Assembly: GCF_004000925.1 (NCBI RefSeq)
Contig: NZ_BIME01000012.1
Span: forward strand, 124,001-188,000
DNA length: 64,000 nucleotides
Direction of reading: 5' to 3'
From: Paenibacillus illinoisensis NBRC 15959
GTDB lineage: Bacteria > Bacillota > Bacilli > Paenibacillales > Paenibacillaceae
The notes beneath the pieces were generated by a model. It was not told where the DNA came from. It did no database searches and saw nothing but the letters and a program-made list of their open reading frames with translations. Positions 17,655-26,933 of this stretch are shown here, in pieces. Position numbers and translations under genes: made by a program. The first letter of the stretch is position 1, and each line of letters starts with the position of its first letter.

Positions 17655-18782
17655 ATGGGCAAAAACGGAAAACGAGTGATCACCATATTGCTGGCAGGCT
17701 GTCTGATTGCGGTGGCTTTACCTCGTGCGGTTGACCTTGATCAACTGTATGCTGCATCGGACACGTCCGATATTTCAACAACCAAGGATTTACGTCAGAC
17801 GTTGCTTACAGCCATGTCACAGCGAACGGAGGAGCTTGTATTTACATACAAGGGCGATGTGAAAGGACTCAAAAAGCAGCTCCAGAGCTCCATTGATGAA
17901 GCAATGACCAGTGATCCCTATATCCAATATACCGTCAAAAGTTATGCTTTTAATTATAAAGGCTCCAACGTTTCGGCCGAGGTCCATGTGAATTTGTCCT
18001 ACCGGGAGACCAAGGAACAGACCGATTACGTTAACCGCAAAGTGACCCATGTGTTAAAAGAGATTATCACACCTGGCATGACGAATCATGAAAAGGTGAA
18101 AGCGATCCATGACTGGATAGTTCTCCATCTTGCCTATGATACTTCTCTACAGAAATACACGGCCTATGATGGACTTGTCACGGGCAGCACCGTATGTCAG
18201 GGATATTCCCTGCTTGCTTACCGTATGCTGGAACAGGTAGGTATTGAGAACCGGATTGTGGAAGGTACGGCAGGTGATCAGCTGCATGCGTGGAATATCG
18301 TGAAGCTGGACGGCAAATGGTACCACATGGACACGACCTGGGATGATCCGACACCTGACCGCAAAGGAAAAGTTAGCCATAACTACTATTTGCTCAGCGA
18401 CGACGAGATGGCACGTGACCATATCTGGACAGGAAAAGGCAAATATCCGACTGCACCAGCTCCCTACCGGGAGGCCCTGCAAACCTTGATACAAAGCGGC
18501 GGCAGCAAGGCAGCTGCGTATCAGAAGCTGTACCATACGCTGGAATATTCGCTCTATGACGAGAAAGATGCGGTTAGTGGACATTCCGCACTGGAAACCA
18601 AGGTGAAGAATGTGCTGAAGGAAGGTGGAACCACACTGACTTTCAGATACAAAGGTACCGAGACCAGTCTGGTTGAAGATTTGCAGAATTTGTATCAGCT
18701 CGGGATGAAATCGATATCGTATTATGTGTCCAAAATGGAAGATACAACTGATCTGCGTGTGAAGATCAATTGGACGTTATGA
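17655..18782 (+). CDS. Secreted transglutaminase-like protein
   Basis: A 375-residue protein with a signal-type N-terminus (basic KNGKR then hydrophobic residues 8-25). Residues about 145-235 are a transglutaminase/protease core with Cys181 (TVCQGYS), His211 (LHAWN) and Asp226 (HMDTTWDDP). A segment before the core (about residues 45-110) recurs after it (about 310-370), each with FTYKG or FRYKG followed by a helix, suggesting flanking repeats. Probably an extracytoplasmic cysteine peptidase or cross-linking enzyme of the YvgO/CYK3-type group; substrate unknown. Confidence 0.82.
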   Translation: MGKNGKRVITILLAGCLIAVALPRAVDLDQLYAASDTSDISTTKDLRQTLLTAMSQRTEELVFTYKGDVKGLKKQLQSSIDEAMTSDPYIQYTVKSYAFNYKGSNVSAEVHVNLSYRETKEQTDYVNRKVTHVLKEIITPGMTNHEKVKAIHDWIVLHLAYDTSLQKYTAYDGLVTGSTVCQGYSLLAYRMLEQVGIENRIVEGTAGDQLHAWNIVKLDGKWYHMDTTWDDPTPDRKGKVSHNYYLLSDDEMARDHIWTGKGKYPTAPAPYREALQTLIQSGGSKAAAYQKLYHTLEYSLYDEKDAVSGHSALETKVKNVLKEGGTTLTFRYKGTETSLVEDLQNLYQLGMKSISYYVSKMEDTTDLRVKINWTL

Positions 18783-18820
18783 ATCAAGGCGGATGTAATA
18801 ACGCCTTAATGGTATACAAA

Positions 18821-18874
18821 CAAATCCCCCTGCTTCTAAACCGTTGAGAACGGTCAGAAGCAGGGGGATTTTCT
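18821..18874. terminator. Bidirectional terminator
   Basis: AAATCCCCCTGCTTCT pairs with AGAAGCAGGGGGATTTT; an inner ACCGTT/AACGGT stem sits between. It separates the convergent transglutaminase-like and permease genes. Confidence 0.9.
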
Positions 18875-18880
18875 ATACGT

Positions 18881-20359
18881 TTACTGCGCAGAGGAATCCG
18901 TAGGGGAGAAGTCACATTCCTGCAGCGGCACCACTTTGGTTTTCTTGATCCACTTGTAACCAAGCCATAGAATCAGGAACAGCGGTACACTCAGGTAAGC
19001 AACAAGCGCTCCGCTCCAGTCGATCTGGTCGCCCGTAAAGGCCTGATAGTTCTGACCGATAATGACGATGATACAGAGTACAAAAGCGAATATCGGTCCG
19101 AACGGGAACCAGCGTGCCCGATAAGGCAAGTCTTTCAAGTCCCTGCCCTGGGCAACATAAGCCCGGCGGAAGCGATAATGGCTGATTGCGATGCCTAGCC
19201 AGGTGATAAATCCGCACATGCCGGAGGCATTCAGCAGCCAGGTATACACAATACCATCACCGAACAGGGAAGCGAGAAACGCCAGCATACCGACAGCTGT
19301 AGTTACAAGCAGGGCATTCATTGGAATGCCTTTTTTGTTCAGTCGTGCAAGGAAACGCGGCGCCTTGCCATCACGGGCAAGAGCATAGAGTACCCGGCTT
19401 GAAGCATACATGCCAGAGTTGCCGGCAGACAGCACAGAGGTCAGAATGACCGCATTCATTACCGAAGCTGCAATGGCAAGCCCGGCTTTTTCAAATACTA
19501 GCGTAAATGGACTGACACCGATGTTGTTCAGATCACCTTTGAGCAGGTTCGGATGCGTATACGGGATGATCAAACTGATTACCGTGATGGCCAAAATATA
19601 GAAGATCAAAATCCGCCAGAATACCTGCCGAATGGCACGAGGCACATTCTCACGCGGATTTTCACTCTCACCCGCAGCTACACCAATGAGCTCGGTTCCC
19701 TGGAAAGAGAACCCTGCAGCCATGAACACACCAAGTACGGCGAAGAATCCGCCATGGATGGGCGCATCACCCACTGTAAAGTTGCTGAAACCAACTGCTT
19801 CTCCGCCCATAATACCGAAGATCATCAGCACACCCACGGTCAAAAAGATAATGACGGTAGCCACTTTGATGATGGCAAACCAATATTCCGATTCGCCATA
19901 ACCTTTAACAGACAGCACATTCAGAGCAAAGATTAAAACGAGAAAGAGCAGGCTCCATAACATGGACGAGCTGTCAGGGAACCAATACTTGATGAGTACC
20001 GTAGCTGCAGCCAGTTCGGCCGCAATGGTGACGGCCCAGTTGTACCAGAAATTCCAGCCCATGGCGAAGCCAAGTGCGGGATCGACGAAACGAGCGGCAT
20101 ACGTATTAAATGAACCGGAGTCAGGCATAAATGTAGCCAGTTCTCCAAGGCTTGTCATCAGAAAGTAAACCATGATACCGACGGCGGCATATGCAATCAA
20201 TGCACCACCCGGTCCGGCTGTGGAGATGGCGGTACCACTTGCGAGGAACAGCCCTGTACCGATGGAGCCACCGAGGGCAATCATCGTCATATGCCGTGCA
20301 CGCAATCCTTTTTTCAGCGAACCGTTTCCTGCTGTTGTTTGCTTGTTGCGGTCTTGCAA
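18881..20359 (-). CDS. lysP: Amino acid permease, probably lysine-specific
   Basis: A 492-residue APC-superfamily transporter with about 12 hydrophobic helices. The N-terminus has the family signature MIALGGSIGTGLFLASG. TTG at 20359 follows AAGGAGTG by six bases; a longer ATG start (20416) lies inside the leader terminator area. Sequence alone gives only an amino-acid permease, but the lysine riboswitch directly upstream points to lysine uptake: high lysine would end transcription early. This substrate assignment rests on the riboswitch. Confidence 0.88.
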   Translation of the reverse strand: MQDRNKQTTAGNGSLKKGLRARHMTMIALGGSIGTGLFLASGTAISTAGPGGALIAYAAVGIMVYFLMTSLGELATFMPDSGSFNTYAARFVDPALGFAMGWNFWYNWAVTIAAELAAATVLIKYWFPDSSSMLWSLLFLVLIFALNVLSVKGYGESEYWFAIIKVATVIIFLTVGVLMIFGIMGGEAVGFSNFTVGDAPIHGGFFAVLGVFMAAGFSFQGTELIGVAAGESENPRENVPRAIRQVFWRILIFYILAITVISLIIPYTHPNLLKGDLNNIGVSPFTLVFEKAGLAIAASVMNAVILTSVLSAGNSGMYASSRVLYALARDGKAPRFLARLNKKGIPMNALLVTTAVGMLAFLASLFGDGIVYTWLLNASGMCGFITWLGIAISHYRFRRAYVAQGRDLKDLPYRARWFPFGPIFAFVLCIIVIIGQNYQAFTGDQIDWSGALVAYLSVPLFLILWLGYKWIKKTKVVPLQECDFSPTDSSAQ

Positions 20360-20414
20360 TGAAAACACTCCTTCACTCAGCGTACTGATGATATGGATCA
20401 ATGGCACTATACAC

Positions 20415-20447
20415 ACAAAAGACCGCAGGCTTCAGCCTGCGGTCTTA
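20415..20447 (-). terminator. Riboswitch-controlled terminator
   Basis: GACCGCAGGC, four-base loop, GCCTGCGGTC, followed on the minus strand by TTTT. It lies between the lysine aptamer and the permease start, so it is likely the expression platform. Confidence 0.88.
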
Positions 20448-20481
20448 TTATCCATTGTCCGCACCTGTCCCAGATGTTATA

Positions 20482-20716
20482 AGATAGCTCAACACAGAAG
20501 AATTCATACCACCCATGCGGGCTGGTGTGTATCTCTGTGACAGTTCTGTACCTTTCGGCAGCAGCCCCAACCATACTGGACAAATGTAAGGAACCGTCCA
20601 GCAGGCTTCGGCGGGTGCACCTTTCGGCTGATCTCATGAGCGGCTCCTTAGCGCCTCCTTCAGCTTACTGATCGCACCCGCGACCTCTACCTCATCATCG
20701 TGGATGAGGTGTATCT
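20482..20716 (-). promoter_or_regulatory. Lysine riboswitch (L box)
   Basis: Read on the minus strand, the leader shows the L-box landmarks in order: GAGGTAGAGGTCGCG, ATCAGTAAG, AGCCGAAAGG, CGCCGAAGCC, a stem, CTGCTGCCGAAAGG, AACTGTCAC, then a CACAGA...TCTGTG stem. P1 is formed by AGATACACCTC (20716-20706) and GAGCTATCT (20490-20482). The order matches the B. subtilis lysC leader and the known lysine aptamer. A strong terminator follows, giving ligand-dependent early termination of the permease transcript. Confidence 0.93.
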
Positions 20717-20842
20717 ATTGTCTATGAAATTATTGAATAGCAGAACGTTACATGCCATGTTCTGTTGCTCAAACAGACATTCAGTATACCTTTCCTTGTT
20801 TCATCATGCAATAACAAAAGTTGGATGTTCTTTTAACAAGGA

Positions 20843-21985
20843 CTATTCCGTCTTTTTGTTGCGTCCGGCCATTTGCTGCCATACGGTACCTGCAGCCTGT
20901 TCACCGGATTCAATTCGCTCCAGTGCCATCTTGGCCTGCAGGCTAACCTCAAATTCGGGATCGTCCGCTGCCTTCCGCAGAGCTTGTTCTGCTTCTTCGG
21001 TTCCCACTTCATATAAGAAACGGGCCGCCCGCCAGCGCACCAGTTTGCTGCTGTCGGTGAGCGTAGCTGTCATCGCAGCGGTTGCAGCCGGGTCGCCGAT
21101 ATCGGACAAGGTGTCTCCAGCGGTACGACGTACGGCAGGGGAGCTGTCTTTGAGTGCTTCATACAGCAATTCCATGGCTTCCGGCGTTTTGATGTCCCCA
21201 AGATAGACTACTGCCAACCGGCGGATCTGCATTTTACTGTCATGCAGGGCGCGGGCAATAAGCGGCAATCTCTCTTCTGTAGGTTCCATACCGTCAAAAG
21301 CTGCATAGCGTACATTCCAATCCTCACTGCTCAGTGCTTCTTCCAGCTCGGCACCTTCGAGCTTGCGGCGGCGTTCCACAAACTCTTCTGTATTGGTTCC
21401 GTGCGCAATGGCCTGTTCAATGACCTGCTTCAGACGCTCCGGAGGATAGGCTGCCTCCAGCTCCTGCTCAACCTCACGGGCAATATCCGGCAATTCACCG
21501 TACCGTACGCCGTAATCACTTAATTTACGTTCTTTGATCAGCGTTGCACTGGCCACTTCGGTAACGGCCTTAACGAATCGATCGGAGAGAGAAATTCGTT
21601 CTTCTTTTGCACCGGCCTTAACCCGAATCTGCATCGGAACACCGCGGAAAAACTGTACAAATACTTGTGCTTCGCCAAAGTGCTCACCTGATGCATCCTC
21701 GGATTCAATCCAGTCGAGGTCAATGCCTTGTTGGCCCAGACGGTTCTGGACTTCCCCCAGAATGACGGACCAGTCGGCATTCCCCTTGCGATCCAGCGCA
21801 ACGAAGTCCGTGGTATGAAATACACTTTTAACGCCAGGAATATGGAGCATTTGGCGGATAAACGCTGGAGCAGAACGTTCATTATCCAGCGTGTAGGTTC
21901 TGCGGATCCCGTCTTCGAGACGCTCATCAAGGTGAAGCATCATCGTATTGGGACTGGGTGTTGGTTCAATGGAAACAATATTCAT
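20843..21985 (-). CDS. CvfC/YpgR-like protein: NifU-N-like domain plus HEAT repeats
   Basis: A 380-residue cytoplasmic protein. Residues about 1-90 resemble the NifU/Nfu N-terminal scaffold domain (EPTPSPNTMMLHLDE). The C-terminal about 180 residues are HEAT/PBS-lyase repeats (e.g. SSPAVRRTAGDTLSDIGDP and SSKLVRWRAARFLYEVGTE). The architecture matches B. subtilis YpgR and the staphylococcal conserved virulence factor C; molecular role not known. ATG follows AGGAGGTT. It is transcribed towards the permease leader. Confidence 0.85.
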   Translation of the reverse strand: MNIVSIEPTPSPNTMMLHLDERLEDGIRRTYTLDNERSAPAFIRQMLHIPGVKSVFHTTDFVALDRKGNADWSVILGEVQNRLGQQGIDLDWIESEDASGEHFGEAQVFVQFFRGVPMQIRVKAGAKEERISLSDRFVKAVTEVASATLIKERKLSDYGVRYGELPDIAREVEQELEAAYPPERLKQVIEQAIAHGTNTEEFVERRRKLEGAELEEALSSEDWNVRYAAFDGMEPTEERLPLIARALHDSKMQIRRLAVVYLGDIKTPEAMELLYEALKDSSPAVRRTAGDTLSDIGDPAATAAMTATLTDSSKLVRWRAARFLYEVGTEEAEQALRKAADDPEFEVSLQAKMALERIESGEQAAGTVWQQMAGRNKKTE

Positions 21986-22210
21986 CGGTTCATAACCTCC
22001 TGTACCGGATTCATCATTTAAGTTCCCGTGATAGCAACGGGTATATCCCTATTTTACATGAATGGAGGCAAACTGCGAAATGGATGACAAACCTTACATA
22101 GTTGTGTGAGAAGTACTAAGATAGTTAACACTTCTTTCATGTTCACTCACAAACATTTTTAAATGAAGATCGGCACAATAAGTAGAATGAAACAACTGGA
22201 GGTTACAACT

Positions 22211-22675
22211 ATGGAACGTATAACAGTACTTTCGGACGGAAGCCGCGGTATTGCTTATGAGCATATTATCGAATTGTTTAACGAGTGGATGGAGGAAGAG
22301 CAGGAAGAATGCATCCGAGGCGAGGAACAAAACCAGAAGATGGTTTCAAGGTCTACTTGGGGCCGATCCCGTTATTGCATTGTCGATTACATGGATGCAA
22401 GCCAGGCCATATCGGCATCCAATGCCATTCGTGCCTTTTTGCCACAGCTGCCACTGCTGGTCATTACCGATTTCCAATCGTTGATTCGCAGACAGCATGT
22501 GCAGCAGATTACCGGTAATGGCCTCATTAAGATGATGCTGTGGAATCCGAGCGAGCCACATCAGCTTTATTTGGACATTCAGAAATGGTTGTACTCCACA
22601 CTGCAGGATCAAGAAAAAGCCATGCCCTCTGCCATGTCGATACAGAAATACACACGGAGAGGGCATAGCCACTAG
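22211..22675 (+). CDS. Unknown 154-residue protein
   Basis: The ATG at 22211 follows TGGAGGTT at a good distance, which supports translation. The N-terminal half is acidic (EWMEEEQEE). The middle has alternating strands and helices (YCIVDYMDA, LPLLVITDF, IKMMLWNPSEPHQ) that vaguely resemble a degenerate receiver-like fold, but no phosphorylation site is evident. It converges on a response regulator gene 15 bases away. I do not recognise a family. Confidence 0.65.
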   Translation: MERITVLSDGSRGIAYEHIIELFNEWMEEEQEECIRGEEQNQKMVSRSTWGRSRYCIVDYMDASQAISASNAIRAFLPQLPLLVITDFQSLIRRQHVQQITGNGLIKMMLWNPSEPHQLYLDIQKWLYSTLQDQEKAMPSAMSIQKYTRRGHSH

Positions 22676-22690
22676 TTAAGGAATATTGTA

Positions 22691-23389
22691 TTAAGTCACA
22701 TACTTATAACCTGTTCCCCAAACGGTCTTGATATAGCGTGGATTTTTGGGGTCGGGTTCGATTTTCTTACGCAAGCTGGAGATATGTACATCAATGGTAC
22801 GGTCCAGGTAGGCTCGTTCCGATCCTTTAATTCGGTCCATAAGCTCATTACGGGTAAATACTTTACCCGGATATTTGTACAATTCTTTCATGATCTCAAA
22901 TTCAATATGAGTGACTTCGATTTCTACTCCGTTGACGAACAGTGTCCGTCTATATTCATTCACAGTTACATGTCCCGTATGTTCTGATGGTTTATCCTCT
23001 TTTGCTGGTTTATCAGGATACGAAATGGCGGATCTGCGCAGCAGTGCCTTGATCCTTGCGTCCAGCTCCTTCAGACTAAAAGGCTTACAAAGAAAATCAT
23101 CAGCACCGTTATGTAATGCTCGGAGCCGGTCATTCAGCATTGTACTTGCTGAAATCATGAGAATCGGTACAGTGGAATGCTGGCGAAACGCATCTACCAG
23201 ATCATTTCCATCCATTTCCGGCAGCATCAGATCAGTCACAACAATATCCGGCCCGAACTGCGGGAAAAGTTGAAGTGCCTCACGGGCATGATGAACCCGT
23301 TCTGTTATGTATCCTTCCTCCTCAAGAAAGAAAGCAATCATGTCAGCCAGATTTTTCTCATCTTCTATAAGAAGTACTTTGATAGACAT
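22691..23389 (-). CDS. OmpR/PhoB-type response regulator
   Basis: A 232-residue two-component regulator. The receiver domain (about 1-120) has the acidic pair ED near residue 9, phospho-acceptor Asp53 (VTDLMLPEMDG) and the conserved Lys near 103 (CKPFSLKEL). The C-terminal winged helix (about 135-230) ends with KTVWGTGYKYVT, typical of OmpR family. ATG 23389 is preferred because AGGAGTG sits 9 bases upstream. It is divergent from a large sensor kinase 340 bases away, its likely partner. Confidence 0.93.
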   Translation of the reverse strand: MSIKVLLIEDEKNLADMIAFFLEEEGYITERVHHAREALQLFPQFGPDIVVTDLMLPEMDGNDLVDAFRQHSTVPILMISASTMLNDRLRALHNGADDFLCKPFSLKELDARIKALLRRSAISYPDKPAKEDKPSEHTGHVTVNEYRRTLFVNGVEIEVTHIEFEIMKELYKYPGKVFTRNELMDRIKGSERAYLDRTIDVHISSLRKKIEPDPKNPRYIKTVWGTGYKYVT

Positions 23390-23683
23390 AGAGGTCACAC
23401 TCCTGATGAAAAGAATTTGTTAAGAAATTACTAAAAAAAAGCTGAGTTTAGTGTAGAAATACCACAAATTTTTTAATGTTTATATTCCAATATATAGGAT
23501 GTATATGTAGGGGAGTACAAACTTGAGAAGAGCTTCAGTATTTTACCATAGCTGTGGCTATTTTGCCGACAAATCAAATTTTTCCAATAGAAAAACCTTT
23601 TAATATATACAGTATAATGTATCAGGGGGATTTGAGGAAAGAAAAGTAGATAGAACCGCTCTCGTTTATAGGAGGTACCAACG

Positions 23684-23743
23684 TTGTTGTTGAATACGGA
23701 TATAGAACTAGGCCAAGAGGATTGTAGTCCATGCTTCGAATAA
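23684..23743 (+). CDS. Possible leader peptide before the sensor kinase
   Basis: A strong GGAGGT at 23671-23676 is followed 7 bases later by three TTG codons opening a 19-codon frame. It ends DCSPCFE and stops at TAA 23741-23743. That stop overlaps an ATG (23743-23745) which is codon 5 of the kinase, forming TAATG. The kinase's own first ATG (23731) has a poorer ribosome site. This suggests translational coupling, but the peptide is unproven. Confidence 0.4.
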   Translation: MLLNTDIELGQEDCSPCFE

Positions 23744-26577
23744 TGGCCGCAAAAATGCTGGTATGGATTGTAGAGAAATTGCGAATCGCTTGGATAGGTA
23801 CTGTGATTCTCATCGTGCTTGGAGCCTTGGGAAGCATATACCCACTTACGTTGTTTTATGGCGTCCAGTTAATGTTCGGCAGTGCAGCAGTCCTTGTTGC
23901 CCTACGCTTACATGGCGGAATGTATGGTTTTATCACCTTTGCTGCAATTAGTGGAATACATCTGCTTTATAATGGGCCAACTTCACATTGTCTCTACATG
24001 GTCTTTGGTCATTTTATTGAATTGCTCTGGATGCTGGGCTGGCAGATGCGTTGGAAGAACGGAAGCATTATGAAGGCGAATGCCGTGTTTTGGGTTGTGA
24101 TGTTATTACCTGTCTTGGGGTATGGGCATTATATCCTGAACATGAATCTGGATGAAGTAAAGTATGCATACATGCATATTGCCGTGGTCAGTATGGTTAA
24201 CGCGCTAATTGCCGGAATCATAATAGACTTCTGGATCACCAACGGCGAGCATCCATCGAAAAGGACAGGCACCATCCCGCTTAGCCGAATTGCTTTTAAA
24301 TATGTGGTCGTGTTTGTTGTTGTGGTCTCCCTATTTCTTTTATCAGCTGATAGCCGCAGACAGTTAAGTCAAATTCATGAAACGATTATATTAAATATGA
24401 AACACGCAGCCAATGCAGTGACGCAGGATCTGGATGAACGATTCTTGACGGTTCAAAATATGCAGCGGGGCATGGAGCGTTATCATCATCTATTGGATGT
24501 AAACGTCATTATTCTGGATAAGAATGATCGCGTGATTGCATCCGGGCTGGATACCGTAATCGTTGGCGAATATTTAAATACAAGCAATTATCGTTATCTG
24601 AAAGAGGGGGAGTCCTCCATTATCTTCCGTTCAGGAGACGCTTATTACAGCGATGCGCTCACCTACTGGAAGCATGCTTCATTTATCTATAAAGCAGATG
24701 TTGAGTCAGATACTTCGTACCGTGTGTATGTGGAGACAAGTTCAGCCAATTATTATTCACGGATTGAAAGGATCTATCTGACTACCCTGCAGAGTCTGTT
24801 TCTCATTTTTGTAACCTCGATGGTTGTGGCTGCCCCATTAAGCCGAAAGGTGGTGAGTCCTCTGATCAGGCTTACTCGGATGACTGGCTTACTCCCAAGA
24901 TTATTATTTCGTAAAGGCAAAATGGATTGGCCAACAAGCCATGTCATGGAAGTTCAAATTTTGATTGGCAATCTGCGCAAAATGGCAGATGTTCTGCTTG
25001 AACAATTCGAACAGATCCGCCAGGATAAATTAACACTGGAGGACAGGGTTCGTGCACGGACCAAGGAACTGAAAAATAGTGAGGAAATCAAACGCGCTAT
25101 TATCGATTCATCCATTGATGCCATTATTGCTGTGGATTCCAACGGACTGATCATTGAGTTCAATCCCGAAGCCGAAAGAATGTTTGGGCTAAAACGGGAA
25201 GAGGTCGTTCTTGAGACCGATGCTCCGTCCCTTTTTCAGGGGGCGAGTTGCGTGGAAATCAAAGGAATGCTGGAGCGATACGAATATATCCGGGGCAAGC
25301 GGCATGCCAATGTCGAGGAGATATCAGGCATTCGCAGAGATGGTTCGGTTTTCCCGATAGAATACAAAATTGTGGAGATTCAGCTCGGCAACAATGAGAA
25401 GCTATATAACTTGTTTATCAAAGATATTACGGATAAAACACGAGCAGAAGAAGAACGTGTGCGTCATGCACTCGCGCTCGAGAAACTGAATGCAGAATTG
25501 TTTAATGAAAAAATTGCAATTCAGGAACAGCGCGATATCAGTGAACACTTTATTGAATCCGTTCGGGAAGGGCTGGTCATGTCCGATCGCTCTGGCATGA
25601 TTACCATCGTTAACCGAAGGGTCGAGGAAATGTTCGGCCTTGGTAACTTCCTGGGCAGATCCATTGAAGAATTTGCTCAAGCCATGGATAAGGTTGTCCT
25701 GACGGATGACTTCAATCTGGTGGAGCAAACGAAGGCTTTTTTGCACGGGGAACGTGCTTTTGTGGAGACCGAATTCAGTTTTAATAACAAGGAAAAAAGC
25801 GTATTTTCCCTCTATATTAAACAAGTGGATGTGCCTGGCAAAAACCATGGGTTCCTGCTTGTGTTCCGCGACCGTACGGAAGAAGAACGCCTGAATCGAA
25901 TGAAAAACGAGTTGATAAGCGTGGTATCCCATGAGCTGAGGACCCCAGTCGCAACCATCATGGGTTATGTAGAATTAATGATGATGTATGATTTACCTGC
26001 TTCACAGCGACAGGAGTTTATGGAAACGATCTCGTCGGAGGGCAGCCGGCTTAGCAGCCTGCTTGAGGATGTACTGGACATCCAGCGTCTGGACAACGAC
26101 AGTATGACTTATCATATGACCTATGTACCGCTGCTGGAATTAGTGGAGGGTGTTGCCGAGCAATGGAATATCAAATCCATCCAGCGTATCTATGTGCATG
26201 CCTTTAACGGCGATTTCTTTGCTTATGCAGACCAGAATCGGATGACCCAGGTGCTTCACAATCTGATTGGCAATGCAGTGAAATACTCGCCAGGAACCGA
26301 ACGGATTGACATTACCATGTGGGAAGAAAATGAGTGGATATGCATTGATGTACGCGACTACGGAATCGGTATTCCGGAGAATGTGCAGGACCAGCTGTTT
26401 ACGAAGTTTTATCGTGTGGATAACTCAGACCACCGGCAGATCGGTGGAACCGGACTCGGACTGTATATCTCACGCAAAATTGTCGAAGATCATCATGGAA
26501 CGATTACGTTTATATCCGCAATTGGCAAAGGAAGTACCTTCAAAGTACGTTTGCCCAAGCAGGAGGATCTCCTCTAG
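23731..26577 (+). CDS. Membrane multi-PAS sensor histidine kinase
   Basis: A 948-residue kinase. Residues about 10-170 contain five or six hydrophobic helices like the 5TM LytS-type sensor. Another helix near 190-205 and one near 352-375 bracket an extracytoplasmic region. PAS domains lie at about 450-570 (DSSIDAIIAVDSNGLIIEF) and 605-725. HisKA has SHELRTPVA with His734, then HATPase boxes (NLIGNAVKYSP, DYGIGIP, GGTGLGLYIS). It is divergent from the OmpR-type regulator, probably its partner. ATG 23731 or ATG 23743 may be the start. The signal is unknown. Confidence 0.9.
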   Translation: MLRIMAAKMLVWIVEKLRIAWIGTVILIVLGALGSIYPLTLFYGVQLMFGSAAVLVALRLHGGMYGFITFAAISGIHLLYNGPTSHCLYMVFGHFIELLWMLGWQMRWKNGSIMKANAVFWVVMLLPVLGYGHYILNMNLDEVKYAYMHIAVVSMVNALIAGIIIDFWITNGEHPSKRTGTIPLSRIAFKYVVVFVVVVSLFLLSADSRRQLSQIHETIILNMKHAANAVTQDLDERFLTVQNMQRGMERYHHLLDVNVIILDKNDRVIASGLDTVIVGEYLNTSNYRYLKEGESSIIFRSGDAYYSDALTYWKHASFIYKADVESDTSYRVYVETSSANYYSRIERIYLTTLQSLFLIFVTSMVVAAPLSRKVVSPLIRLTRMTGLLPRLLFRKGKMDWPTSHVMEVQILIGNLRKMADVLLEQFEQIRQDKLTLEDRVRARTKELKNSEEIKRAIIDSSIDAIIAVDSNGLIIEFNPEAERMFGLKREEVVLETDAPSLFQGASCVEIKGMLERYEYIRGKRHANVEEISGIRRDGSVFPIEYKIVEIQLGNNEKLYNLFIKDITDKTRAEEERVRHALALEKLNAELFNEKIAIQEQRDISEHFIESVREGLVMSDRSGMITIVNRRVEEMFGLGNFLGRSIEEFAQAMDKVVLTDDFNLVEQTKAFLHGERAFVETEFSFNNKEKSVFSLYIKQVDVPGKNHGFLLVFRDRTEEERLNRMKNELISVVSHELRTPVATIMGYVELMMMYDLPASQRQEFMETISSEGSRLSSLLEDVLDIQRLDNDSMTYHMTYVPLLELVEGVAEQWNIKSIQRIYVHAFNGDFFAYADQNRMTQVLHNLIGNAVKYSPGTERIDITMWEENEWICIDVRDYGIGIPENVQDQLFTKFYRVDNSDHRQIGGTGLGLYISRKIVEDHHGTITFISAIGKGSTFKVRLPKQEDLL

Positions 26578-26628
26578 GCAGGGGAGTTGTTCAGAGATGC
26601 CATGTTGCTGACGGGATACACATCACTA

Positions 26629-26680
26629 AGTCTTTATTTTTCAGTGAACTCTACACTGAAAGGTAAAGGCTTTTTTTGTT
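26629..26680 (+). terminator. Terminator after sensor kinase
   Basis: AGTCTTTATTTTTCAGTG pairs imperfectly with CACTGAAAGGTAAAGGCT, then seven T. Confidence 0.8.
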
Positions 26681-26771
26681 TTTCAAATTTTCAGGATAAA
26701 AAACCATGAACTTTTGCAAACTGTCTATAGCGCCATAATTTGCATCGGATCAAAAGGAGGATGGCAGGTAT

Positions 26772-26876
26772 ATGTTTCGCAAGCAGGAGAAAACACTCAT
26801 TATTGTCTGCCTGGTCGCAGCAGTGGTCGTACTGTATGCCGTTGTGAAAAGTATCATGCGTATCATGAGTTATTGA
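26772..26876 (+). CDS. 34-residue single-helix membrane peptide
   Basis: ATG 26772 follows AAAAGGAGGATGG. The peptide has a charged start (MFRKQEK), one hydrophobic helix (LIIVCLVAAVVVLYAVV) and a basic end. It ends 57 bases before the cytochrome bd subunit I gene and has no terminator after it, so it is probably the first gene of that operon. The size and shape recall small accessory subunits of oxidases, but it does not look like CydX and the family is not recognised. Confidence 0.55.
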   Translation: MFRKQEKTLIIVCLVAAVVVLYAVVKSIMRIMSY

Positions 26877-26933
26877 GCTATTTGGACAAGCAGATATATG
26901 AGCTGTACATCATGATAAAGAGGAGTGTCACCC

